Below, piece by piece: positions 38,810-47,056 of a DNA stretch of 64,000 nt. Below the pieces are notes generated by a model. The model ran no database searches. It was not told the DNA's origin and saw nothing but the letters and a program-made list of their open reading frames with translations. Numbering within the stretch: position 1 is the stretch's first letter; each line of letters begins with the position of its first letter. Source of the DNA: Sphingomonadales bacterium. Lineage in GTDB: Bacteria; Pseudomonadota; Alphaproteobacteria; Sphingomonadales; Sphingomonadaceae. The stretch is from contig SEFZ01000006.1 of the NCBI GenBank assembly GCA_004173185.1, positions 124,001-188,000 of the forward strand, in the 5' to 3' direction. A program made the position numbers and the translations under genes.

Positions 38810-41809
38810 TCAGAATTTGAAGCGGACGCCCAGGCGATAGGTACGGCCAAGCGTGTCGTATAGCGCCGGGTTCACGTCGAGACCGGTGTTGGTCTGCGGC
38901 GCGGCTGCCGGGTCGTGATCGAGGAGATTGTCGATCTTGAAGAAGGAAGTGATGTTGCTGGTCACGTTGAGCGAGCCGCCGATATCGACGTAGAATGCGC
39001 CCTTCATCTTGTTGTAATCGATCGTCGGATGGTTGCCGGTCGAAGCCGGGCAGCCGGTTGAGCAGACGACATATTGGTTGCCGAAAACGCCATCGCTGAA
39101 CCAGCGCTCCTGCACCGTCAGGCTGAATGTGTCGTTGCTGTAGGTCTGCACCGCCATCCACTTCCAATCAGGCGTGTTGCCCGTATTGGCACCGGCCTGA
39201 TCGACCACATCGACACCTGCGACGCCCGCATTGACGAGGAATTCGCGGACGTGCGTGCCGAGTGCGCGGACCGTGAAACTGCCCGGCAGTCCGAGCGGCT
39301 TTTGCCATTGGTAGCTTGCTTCGATGTCAAACCCACTGGTCTTCCACGAGGCGAGGTTGAACGGCTGGACGTTGATGAAGTTGCCGCCCTGCGTTGGGCT
39401 GTTCAGCACGAAACCGCCGCAGAACTGCGTTTTCCCCTCGAAGCAGAACTGAACAATCTGCTGCGCCGAAAGCGTCGAAATCACACCGCTCAGCTTGATG
39501 TTGTAATAGTCGAACGACAGGCTCAGCCCCGGCAGCCAGGACGGACGCGAGAGGACGATGCCCAGTTCGGTGTTGCGCGCGACTTCCGGCTGAAGATTGG
39601 GATTGCCGACGGTATTCTGAAACGCCTGCACCGCGCCAGCGGGCGGGAACGGATTGTTGAAGCTCGGCAGCGTCGTAACGGTCGGTGCGGCGAACAATTC
39701 CGACAGATTCGGTGCGCGCACGTCGCGTGAGGTCACGCCGCGCAGGCGGAAACCGTCGAGCGGCAGATCCCAGGTGCCGCCGATCTTCCACGCCCAGATC
39801 GAGCCGGAGGTGCTGTAGCGCGTAATGCGGGCGGCACCGTTGATGTTGGCCTTGCCTGCGGCATCGCTGTTGATCAGCGGCAGGTTTACCTCGGCAAAAC
39901 CTTCGACAACGTCATATTTTCCGTTGCCATTCTTGTAGTTGCCGGCCGCCCAGTTCGAGCCTTGCGTCGAGTTAAGCAGCGGGTCCGCCGGATAGGCGGT
40001 GCCGTTCGGGCTGAGTGCCGAAACGCCTGCGCCATACGGATCGGCGGTCACCTCATAATATTCCTTGCGGTACTCACCGCCGACCGCGATCGCGAGCGGC
40101 CCGGCCCACAGATCGAGCGGCTCGCCCGAGAAGCTGACGCTCGCAACATCCTGGGTCAGCCGCGTGTGCTGAAACGGGCCATTGGCGGGCATGACATATT
40201 CGAGCGCCGCCGCCGATGGCCGGGCACCGCCAAACACGTTGATCGGCTGGCAGCCCGCCAGGCGCGCCGTCGCATCGGCGCAGACGGCGACACCGCCCAG
40301 CAGCACTACATTGGTCGCCGCGACATAGCGGTTCTGCAATACGATGGTGTCGACATCGATCACCGATTTGGTGGTGCCGTGCTGGTAATAAGCGTCGTAG
40401 TTCCACGCCGTTCCGACAAGATCGAACTGCCCCTTAAGCCCGCCGACAAAGCGATATTGGCGGCGATCGGTAGAGACCTTGGGCGACGGGAAGCCGCCAT
40501 TGCTCGAACCGAAGCCGAACGAAGTGATGCCCGCGGTGATGCAGCGATCCTTGACCGCCTGCGGCACATAGGGGTTGGCGCACTGCACGGTCAGGCTGGC
40601 GCGGTTATAGCCCGGGCTCGGCTGGTTGCTGGTCAGCACCTGCGCGATATTGGCAGTGAAATAGAGTTCATTATTCTCGGCAAAGTCGAAGCCGATCCGG
40701 CCAAAGCCGTTGATGCGCTCCAGCGACGACTTAAGCGATGCGCCCGAGCCCGGCGCACCCGACAGATCACCGCCGACGCAGAAAGCGTTGCCGGAGAAAC
40801 ATCCGGTGACTCCGCCAGCGCCATTGGGCACGCCGCCTGAGCCATAGTTGAAGTTATACGGACTCCCGCTCCGATCGAACGCAATACCCTGAAGCGGGCC
40901 GTTGTTGATCAGGCCGTACAGCGCATATTGATAAGGCTGCGCATAGTCGCGGTAACGGAACTGCGGCGTACCGTTATTGGCCTGACCCGTGTTGACCAAA
41001 GTCGAAGCACGATGCCAGTCGCGGTCGCCGGCGAGGTCGATGCCGAAATTGCCGGGGCCGACGCCGCCTTCATTGTCATATTCGGCGCTGGCGACCAGAT
41101 GCAGGCGATCGTCGAACAAGCCGGTGCCGAACGCAGCCTGGGCAAGGATCTGCTTGTCGTCGTTGTAGCGGGTCATGCCGCCCTGGACGTTGCCCTTGAA
41201 GCCCTTGAAGCGCGTATCGGTGATGAAGTTGACCACGCCGCCAACTGCGTCCGAGCCATAGGATGCCGATGCGCCGCCGTTCACCACGTCGACGCGCTTG
41301 ACCAGCAATTGCGGGAACATGCTGATGTCCGGAACACCGGTCACGTTGGCACCGACGACGCGCTGGCCGTCGAGCAATGTCAGCGTGCGGATCGTGCCCA
41401 GACCGCGCAGCGAGAAGGAGCTGAGGCCCTGCTGACCACTCGACGTGCTGAAGGTGCCGGTAGCCGCGCCCGTCGAGCCCTGTAGCGACGGCAATTGGGC
41501 GATGGCGTTGAAGATGTTGGGCTGCGCGTTCAGCGCAAGCTCTTCCGATCCGATCACGGTCGTAGGCGTCGGCGCATTGAAGCCGCTCGAGGTGATGCGC
41601 GTGCCGGTGACGACGATTCCGGGACCGGAGGCCTCCGTATCCTGCTTGTCAGCGGGAAGCGCGGCTTCTGCGGTCTCGGTCGGTGCCGAGGGTGCGGTCT
41701 GCGCGAATGCCGGCGTCGCAGACATCATCGCAGCGAGCGCGATCAGGCTGGTAGCGGTACCATTTCGACCCGTCAGCAAACGGCGATCAAACGAAAAGTT
41801 CATCATCAT
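38810..41809 (-). CDS. TonB-dependent receptor, large sphingomonad type
   Basis: A 999-aa outer-membrane receptor. After a signal peptide (ALAAMMSATPAFAQT) come a TonB-box-like PGIVVTGTRI and a plug with FSLRGLGTIRTLTLLDGQRVV and GGASASYGSDAVGGVVNFI. A long barrel ends in the C-terminal aromatic signal YRLGVRFKF. The start at 41809 (three consecutive Met codons) follows a GGGGG-rich site; a frame to 41902 lacks one. No island operator was seen in its 134-bp upstream gap. Its position next to the beta-helix/propeller gene suggests it belongs to the carbohydrate locus, importing an oligosaccharide; this is inference from neighbours. Confidence 0.94.
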   Translation of the reverse strand: MMMNFSFDRRLLTGRNGTATSLIALAAMMSATPAFAQTAPSAPTETAEAALPADKQDTEASGPGIVVTGTRITSSGFNAPTPTTVIGSEELALNAQPNIFNAIAQLPSLQGSTGAATGTFSTSSGQQGLSSFSLRGLGTIRTLTLLDGQRVVGANVTGVPDISMFPQLLVKRVDVVNGGASASYGSDAVGGVVNFITDTRFKGFKGNVQGGMTRYNDDKQILAQAAFGTGLFDDRLHLVASAEYDNEGGVGPGNFGIDLAGDRDWHRASTLVNTGQANNGTPQFRYRDYAQPYQYALYGLINNGPLQGIAFDRSGSPYNFNYGSGGVPNGAGGVTGCFSGNAFCVGGDLSGAPGSGASLKSSLERINGFGRIGFDFAENNELYFTANIAQVLTSNQPSPGYNRASLTVQCANPYVPQAVKDRCITAGITSFGFGSSNGGFPSPKVSTDRRQYRFVGGLKGQFDLVGTAWNYDAYYQHGTTKSVIDVDTIVLQNRYVAATNVVLLGGVAVCADATARLAGCQPINVFGGARPSAAALEYVMPANGPFQHTRLTQDVASVSFSGEPLDLWAGPLAIAVGGEYRKEYYEVTADPYGAGVSALSPNGTAYPADPLLNSTQGSNWAAGNYKNGNGKYDVVEGFAEVNLPLINSDAAGKANINGAARITRYSTSGSIWAWKIGGTWDLPLDGFRLRGVTSRDVRAPNLSELFAAPTVTTLPSFNNPFPPAGAVQAFQNTVGNPNLQPEVARNTELGIVLSRPSWLPGLSLSFDYYNIKLSGVISTLSAQQIVQFCFEGKTQFCGGFVLNSPTQGGNFINVQPFNLASWKTSGFDIEASYQWQKPLGLPGSFTVRALGTHVREFLVNAGVAGVDVVDQAGANTGNTPDWKWMAVQTYSNDTFSLTVQERWFSDGVFGNQYVVCSTGCPASTGNHPTIDYNKMKGAFYVDIGGSLNVTSNITSFFKIDNLLDHDPAAAPQTNTGLDVNPALYDTLGRTYRLGVRFKF

Positions 41810-41943
41810 CCATCCCCCAATAATTGTGTTCTTGTCGGCGGGCGTGAACTTGGCAGCGCGCCGATGCGGCTGCATCTTATCGGATCGGTTAGTGTACAGC
41901 ATCTACGACCATAGTCGCAGCATCTGCGCGGGTGCTTGCGGGC

Positions 41944-44900
41944 TCAGGGCCGCGCCGAATAGAGCCCGTGATGCGTGAGAATGAACAGGGTCGCGCCATC
42001 CGGTCCGCCGAACAGCAATTGCAGCGGCCGTTCGGGCACATCGATCTGCCCCAGTTCCTTGCCCGCGGCATCATAGACGAACACCTGTCCGTTCGCGACG
42101 TAGACGCGCCCGTCCGGCCCCGCCGCAACGCTCTCGCCCCCGCGCGGGGCGAACGGCTTGAGATCGGTTACCGCCCCGCCCGCGCCGAGCAGCCCGCTAT
42201 AGATGCGGTTCTCCGAGCCATTGGCGAGATAGATGCGCATGCCGGCCTTGCCGAGCACCCAGCCATAGGTGTCGAGCGTATCGGAGAAGCGCCAGCCGAG
42301 ATGATTGGGTGGCCCCTGCTGGAAGACGCGGAACGCGGGGAGCACGAGGCTGCCATCGGGCGAGACATATTCGCGCGCCTTGGGCACCGCCATGTCGCGC
42401 TCGAACATCTCGGCCAGCGTGGTGAAATGGTCGGTCGCGGCGTCATATTGATCGCGGAACTCGCCATTGTTCCAGAAGCTGCCGGGCAGAGCGACGCGGG
42501 CGGCGGCGGTGTTCGCCACGGGTGTAGGTGCGATGATCCGCGCGTCCTGCGGCCTGGCGGGATCGATCGCATAGACCGTCGCTTCGGGCCCGTGCGACGA
42601 CAACACCATCAGGTGACCCGAGGCATCGACCGCGAGGTTGATCGGATCGAGCGGCGCATCGGCAACAAGCGACAGCCCTTCCTTGTCGGTCCAGCCATGA
42701 ATGCGGTGAAACTGGCGATCGACGAAATAGAGTTTGCCCTTCGCGTCCACGGCACCGCCACCCAGCGCGTAGAAGCCGCTGGCGAGTTGCTTGACCGGTG
42801 CCAGCGGTGCCGTCGGAGCGACAGGAGCATCCGTCACATCAAGCACCGCGAATTCCCGCTCGCGCACCTCGGCACCGCGCGTCACGTCGGTGATCGCGTT
42901 CGAATAGGGATATTTGCTCGCGCGCAGATAGGTGCCGCAGCCATTGGCATCGCAGGTCGAAAAGCCACTCTCGGCATTCACATGCACGTTGCGGAAGCGG
43001 ATGTCGGTCGAGCCATAGAGCCTGACCGCCGAGGGTGCGGGCTGGAGCGATCGGGTGACGCGATAGCCGTGGAAATTCGCGAAGAGGATGTTGCTTGAAT
43101 TGCGGACTTCCAGCGCAACGGTATTGCGGCTCTCGCCTGCTTCCTCCTCGGTCTGCGGCGCGAAAAACTCCCAGTTGCGCACCCGGTCCAGCACGATCTC
43201 GGCGCGAACGTGATGCTCGGCCGACATTTCATAGACATAGCCCGGCGTGTCCGTGTCGGTGACGTGCATGCCGGATTGGGCATAGGTATTCGGCGTCCAC
43301 AGCCCGTTGAAGGTGCCGCCGCCGCCATCGGTGACCCACAGGCTCGAATATTGCCCGTCCCAGCGCTTCTTGGGATCGGCGTCCGACGTGTGATTGGCGT
43401 TGTACGGATCGAAGCGACTGCCATCGGCGAGGTTGGTGCCGTGGCCGCCCTGAAATTTGACGTCGTCGATCAGCGATTTCTCGCCGGCGCGCCAGATCAC
43501 TCCCGCCGCGCGCGGGTTCACGCCGCCCGTGGCAAGCCCCAGCCCGGTAACGATCGCGTCGCCACCCTTCGCGCTTTCGACCAAAGCCTTGGCCGGGCCG
43601 ATCCCGCGAAACGCAGGCGTATCGTCGGGCAACACGATCTGCGTCAGGCTCGGGTGCAGCCCGATCAGCACGCTATCCGGCCGCAGCTTCAGCGTATCGG
43701 TGACGCGGTAAAAGCCCGTCGGAAAATAGAGCACGCGGTGCGTATCGATCGCGCGCTGGATCGCGGCGGTGTCGTCGGTCTGGTTATCGCCTTTCGCGCC
43801 AAGATCGCGAACGTTGCTCCACGCCGAAACCGCAGGGAAAGCGCGGATCGCGGGATCGCGGCGGGCGGGCAATGCCGCCAGCGGCGCGGCATCCATCCGC
43901 GTTTGATAGCTGCCCGGCTGGCCCAGCCCCGAGAGCGTCAGGCCATAGGTGAATTCCTTGACCCGATATTGCTTGCCCGACCCGGCCACCGTCTTGCCGC
44001 TGTCGCGGAATCGCGCGAACACCGGAGTGCCGCTGGCCAGTGCATCCTGAAAGCCGATCTGGGTATAGGCATTGCCTTCGTTGCTGATGATCACGCCGGC
44101 TTTGGCGACATTCTCGAAGCGGACATTCTTGCCCCACAGCCAATCGCCATAGCCGCGATCGATCTCGATCCCGACGGGCGTGTTGCGGATCGCGACATTG
44201 ACCATGGTAAGCCCGGCCTCATGCTCGCGGATCGCGGCATCGCGCTGCCCCTCAAAGGTCGAGTCGAGCAACGTATACTGCCAGGCAGGCGAGGTCTTTT
44301 CGGCAAGGATTCCATAGCGTCCGCCATAGAAACGCAGGTTCATGCCTAGATTGCCGATCTGATAGATACCGGCCAGCCCCGATCCCAGGCGGAAATCGAT
44401 ATGGCTGAGATAGCTGTGCTGCGCCGTATGCATCCGCACCGCGGTCGCCGCCGGATTGCCCGCGCCAATCTCGAAATCCACATTGGACAATGCCGAATAG
44501 AAAGTGCCCGAATTGGCGTCTGCGATCTGGGGGTTGAACGGCACGCTGGTGGGCGGCGGCACCGGGACCTTGCCGCGCAATGGCGTGCCCCCCGGCCCCG
44601 GCGCGTTGCCGTTCGGATTATTGCCGGTGAAGAAGATCATACTGCCGACGCCGCTCTGGAAACCCGGCGTGTTGGCACCGAGCACGAACACCGGACGCGT
44701 CTTGCCCGCACCGAACAGGCGGACGCCGGGCCAGATGAAGAGCGTGCGGCTGATCCGGTAGCGACCGGATGGCAGGAACAAGATCCCGCCGCCGGGCTTT
44801 GCCGCAGTATCGATCGCGTGCTGGATCGCGGCGCTGTCATCGGCCACGCCATCGCCCTTCGCCTTGACGATGATCGCGCTAGGGTCGCTGGGCACGCTTG

Positions 44901-44994
44901 CGAATGCGGAGACCGATCGGGCGGTCTGCGCGGTTGCAGGCACGGCCGCGACTGCGAGGCATCCGATGATCACGATCGCTGCTCTGCCGGTCAT
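41944..44994 (-). CDS. Secreted pectate-lyase-like beta-helix protein with C-terminal beta-propeller
   Basis: A 1016-aa exported protein with signal peptide (MTGRAAIVIIGCLAVAAVPATAQ). Two pectate-lyase-3/GH55-like beta-helix units are visible. The first begins AKGDGVADDSAAIQHAID...GRYRISRTLFIWPGVRLFG, the second DLGAKGDNQTDDTAAIQRAIDTHRVLYFPTGFYRVTDTLKL. The last 270 residues are propeller-like (FYALGGGAVDAKGKLYFVDRQFHRIHGW, then VYVANGQVFVYDAAGKELGQIDVPERPLQLLFGG). GGAGAGGGACAAG precedes ATG 44994. It likely binds or cleaves a polysaccharide in the periplasm or outside; catalytic residues cannot be assigned. Its paralogue lies at 47057-50044 in the opposite direction. Confidence 0.88.
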   Translation of the reverse strand: MTGRAAIVIIGCLAVAAVPATAQTARSVSAFASVPSDPSAIIVKAKGDGVADDSAAIQHAIDTAAKPGGGILFLPSGRYRISRTLFIWPGVRLFGAGKTRPVFVLGANTPGFQSGVGSMIFFTGNNPNGNAPGPGGTPLRGKVPVPPPTSVPFNPQIADANSGTFYSALSNVDFEIGAGNPAATAVRMHTAQHSYLSHIDFRLGSGLAGIYQIGNLGMNLRFYGGRYGILAEKTSPAWQYTLLDSTFEGQRDAAIREHEAGLTMVNVAIRNTPVGIEIDRGYGDWLWGKNVRFENVAKAGVIISNEGNAYTQIGFQDALASGTPVFARFRDSGKTVAGSGKQYRVKEFTYGLTLSGLGQPGSYQTRMDAAPLAALPARRDPAIRAFPAVSAWSNVRDLGAKGDNQTDDTAAIQRAIDTHRVLYFPTGFYRVTDTLKLRPDSVLIGLHPSLTQIVLPDDTPAFRGIGPAKALVESAKGGDAIVTGLGLATGGVNPRAAGVIWRAGEKSLIDDVKFQGGHGTNLADGSRFDPYNANHTSDADPKKRWDGQYSSLWVTDGGGGTFNGLWTPNTYAQSGMHVTDTDTPGYVYEMSAEHHVRAEIVLDRVRNWEFFAPQTEEEAGESRNTVALEVRNSSNILFANFHGYRVTRSLQPAPSAVRLYGSTDIRFRNVHVNAESGFSTCDANGCGTYLRASKYPYSNAITDVTRGAEVREREFAVLDVTDAPVAPTAPLAPVKQLASGFYALGGGAVDAKGKLYFVDRQFHRIHGWTDKEGLSLVADAPLDPINLAVDASGHLMVLSSHGPEATVYAIDPARPQDARIIAPTPVANTAAARVALPGSFWNNGEFRDQYDAATDHFTTLAEMFERDMAVPKAREYVSPDGSLVLPAFRVFQQGPPNHLGWRFSDTLDTYGWVLGKAGMRIYLANGSENRIYSGLLGAGGAVTDLKPFAPRGGESVAAGPDGRVYVANGQVFVYDAAGKELGQIDVPERPLQLLFGGPDGATLFILTHHGLYSARP

Positions 44995-45173
44995 GTCTTG
45001 TCCCTCTCCGCGCGCGAATATCCGCCGAATGCACTCGCGATACGCATCCCCATCCGCTCCGGCGACCGCGACAAAGGTCGCAATGGTCAAAGCGCACGCA
45101 CGCGAACATCTAGCGTCACAGGGGAAGGCGCGAACGACGATCGCGCGGACGATGCCGAGAGCCGAGGAACAGC

Positions 45174-45725
45174 GTGCAAGCACAGCGGATCATTAGCCCG
45201 TTACCGCCCTGCGCGATCGTCGCGATGGGGGTGAGCGGGTGCGGCAAATCAACCTTGCTTGGCGATCTCTCGCGCCATCTCGGCTGCTCCGCGCTCGAGG
45301 GCGATGATTTCCATGCGGATGCCAGCGTCGCCAAGATGCGCACCGGCCAGCCGCTCACCGATGACGACCGCTGGCCCTGGCTCGATCGGCTAGGCGCAGC
45401 AATCGGCGCGGCAGTACATGGCGACGGCATCGCCATCGCCGCCTGCTCCGCGCTCAAGCGCAGCTATCGCGAGCGGCTCGAGCGCGCGGCGGGCGTGCCG
45501 CTGCTGTTCGTATTGCTTGATGGCGAGCGCGAGGAGATTGCCGAGCGGCTCGCTGCCCGCACCCAGCATTATATGTCGCCGAGCCTGCTCGACAGCCAGT
45601 TCGCCACGCTGGAGCGCCCCGCGGCCGACGAGCGCGCGCTTACGCTGCATTGCTATCATCCGATCGAGGAGCTTCGCGGCGACGTGCTAAGCTGGGCGCA
45701 CACCATAGGCATGCCCGCGCGCTAG
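45174..45725 (+). CDS. gntK: Gluconokinase
   Basis: A 183-aa cytosolic kinase converting D-gluconate to 6-phosphogluconate. It has the P-loop MGVSGCGKSTLLG (Gly19-Thr27), ALEGDDFHADASVAKMRTGQPLTDDDRWPWLDRL, CSALKRSYRERLE, and the C-terminal LDSQFATLERPAADE. These form the standard gluconokinase (GntK/IdnK) pattern at normal length. The GTG start at 45174 has GAGGAAC upstream. The kinase lies between two divergent beta-helix/propeller genes and is convergent with a GntR/FCD regulator 3 bp away, suggesting that the polysaccharide handled here yields gluconate or a related aldonic acid entering the Entner-Doudoroff route. Confidence 0.94.
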   Translation: MQAQRIISPLPPCAIVAMGVSGCGKSTLLGDLSRHLGCSALEGDDFHADASVAKMRTGQPLTDDDRWPWLDRLGAAIGAAVHGDGIAIAACSALKRSYRERLERAAGVPLLFVLLDGEREEIAERLAARTQHYMSPSLLDSQFATLERPAADERALTLHCYHPIEELRGDVLSWAHTIGMPAR

Positions 45726-45728
45726 AAA

Positions 45729-46421
45729 CTACGGCATCAGCCGCTTACGCCCCTGCGACAGATGCCAGCGCATCGCGAGCGCCGCGCCATCGCCATCGCC
45801 CGCGCGGATCGCATCGACGATTGCGTCATGCTCTTCCATCATCGCCCCGATCACTTCGGGCGGGCGCGAGCGCGAAATATCGACGCCTGCGCGCAGGATG
45901 CGGATTACTTCCTGCTGGAGATTGTCGAAGATCGAGACGAACGCGCTGTTGCCCGTCGCTTCGGCAATCGCGCGGTGGAGCAGCCAATCCTCGTCATGCG
46001 CGGGCGCGCTGGAGAGCAATGCCCCGCGCAAAGCCTCGAGCGCATCATCGATAGCGTCCATCTGTTGGTGCGAGCGGCGCTGCGCCGCCAGCCGCGCCGC
46101 TTCGGCCTCCAGTACGAACCGCACTTCATAGGTGCCGAGCGTACCCGCCAGCCCCTCCATCGGAACATGCGAGCCCAGCCGTTCGGAGGGGCGTCGCTTC
46201 ACATAAGAGCCTGCGCCCCGCCGTGCTTCGGTGATCCCGTCTGCGGCGAGACGCACCAGCGCCTCGCGCACGATCGTGCGTGACATGCCGAACAATTCGG
46301 CCAACCGCGCCTCGGATGGCAAGCGGTCGCCCGGCGACAGATCGTCTTCGTTGATGATGCTGACGATCGCAGTATAAGCGCGATCGGCCAGCCGCCCCTC
46401 TTGCACGGCGCTTCTCTCCAT
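45729..46421 (-). CDS. GntR-family regulator, FadR/FCD type
   Basis: A 230-aa regulator. The winged helix is at residues 10-75 (GDRLPSEARLAELFGMSRTIVREALVRLAADGITEARRGAGSYV), with an FCD ligand domain carrying DEDWLLHRAIAEATGN and MMEEHDAIVDAI...MRWHLSQG His positions. PSEARLAELFGMSRTIVREAL is typical of the FadR group, unlike the more divergent VanR-like N-terminus of the regulator at 21104. ATG 46421 is preceded by a CAGGGGC site; a TTG at 46454 would overlap the small upstream frame. It is likely the repressor of the gluconokinase/beta-helix locus, with a sugar acid as ligand. Confidence 0.92.
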   Translation of the reverse strand: MERSAVQEGRLADRAYTAIVSIINEDDLSPGDRLPSEARLAELFGMSRTIVREALVRLAADGITEARRGAGSYVKRRPSERLGSHVPMEGLAGTLGTYEVRFVLEAEAARLAAQRRSHQQMDAIDDALEALRGALLSSAPAHDEDWLLHRAIAEATGNSAFVSIFDNLQQEVIRILRAGVDISRSRPPEVIGAMMEEHDAIVDAIRAGDGDGAALAMRWHLSQGRKRLMP

Positions 46422-46446
46422 GCCCCTGCCCGGCCTGTTCCGCGGG

Positions 46447-46545
46447 TCAGACAATGTAGCGGAGCCCCACCAGCATGGCCAGCCTGGCCCCTGTCATGCG
46501 CGGATGCCGGACCAGTTGCGCATCGCCGAACAAATTTCCTGACAT
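46447..46545 (-). CDS. Possible 32-aa leader peptide upstream of GntR gene
   Basis: A 33-codon frame in the 309-bp gap between the GntR gene and the LuxR-type gene. It has one of the best ribosome sites in the neighbourhood (GGGGAGG, six bases before ATG 46545) and encodes a basic, partly hydrophobic peptide (MSGNLFGDAQ...AMLVGLRYIV). It ends 25 bp before ATG 46421 of the GntR gene and overlaps the alternative TTG start of that gene. It matches no family I know. It could be a translational leader, or the remains of a gene whose body was lost. Confidence 0.4.
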   Translation of the reverse strand: MSGNLFGDAQLVRHPRMTGARLAMLVGLRYIV

Positions 46546-46600
46546 CGTTGTCCTCCCCGGAAGTCCTCGACTTTTTCTTATGACGCCGCCGTTTCGCACG

Positions 46601-46683
46601 ACCTGTAGGACAGGTTTTTGACTTTCAGCAACAGAAACTGCTTGCCACGGGCTTAATTTGCCGGACATATTGAAAACCTGTCC
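46601..46683. promoter_or_regulatory. Nested inverted repeats upstream of LuxR-type gene
   Basis: ACCTGTAGGACAGGT (46601-46615) is a perfect 6-3-6 palindrome. Its right half with flank, GGACAGGTTTT (46608-46618), recurs as the exact inverted copy AAAACCTGTCC at 46673-46683, with centres 65 bp apart and 48 bp before the ATG at 46731. This looks like a two-site operator. LuxR/LuxI-type boxes often begin ACCTGT, which makes a quorum-type regulator a possibility. Confidence 0.55.
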
Positions 46684-46730
46684 AACTGATTCTGGAATAC
46701 CGGAACACGGACGATGGAGGGGATAGCGCG

Positions 46731-47000
46731 ATGAAGGGCACCGTTCAGGAAGCCAGCCACAAGGCGAATGTCTCGGCAGTAATGCCGTGCGCGATCGATG
46801 GCATTCGGCTGACACCGACCCAGATCAAAGTGATGCGCGGCGTCCATTCGGGGCAGCTCAACAAGCAGATCGCTTATGAGCTCGGTATCGCCGAAGCCAC
46901 GGTGAAGGCACACATGACCGCGCTGATGCGCAAGCTCAACGTGCGTAACCGCACCCAGGTCGCGATCGCTGCGCAGACGCTCGCGCTCCACATTTCCTGA
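46731..47000 (+). CDS. Stand-alone GerE/LuxR-type DNA-binding protein
   Basis: An 89-aa protein made almost only of the LuxR C-terminal HTH (about residues 27-79): LTPTQIKVMRGVHSGQLNKQIAYELGIAEATVKAHMTALMRKLNVRNRTQVAIAA. All hallmark positions of the fold are present, including KQIA, ATVKAH and KL. There is no receiver or autoinducer domain, so its control must come from abundance or a partner protein. GGAGGGG precedes the ATG. It lies 56 bp ahead of the second beta-helix/propeller gene and may activate it; both may belong to one transcript. Confidence 0.9.
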   Translation: MKGTVQEASHKANVSAVMPCAIDGIRLTPTQIKVMRGVHSGQLNKQIAYELGIAEATVKAHMTALMRKLNVRNRTQVAIAAQTLALHIS

Positions 47001-47056
47001 ACGTCAGATAGCTGCCGCCGCGCGCTGCGCGGTCCACCGATCCCCGGGAGAAGTCG

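Noticed and set aside
43210..44349. 379-codon plus-strand frame antisense to the beta-helix gene
   Set aside because: Same shadow signature; the minus-strand protein has a signal peptide and a full-length paralogue.
45062..45081. GCGACC-N8-GGTCGC as the operator of the second GntR regulator
   Set aside because: A single six-base inverted repeat in GC-rich DNA, not repeated in front of the other genes of the locus; too weak to call.
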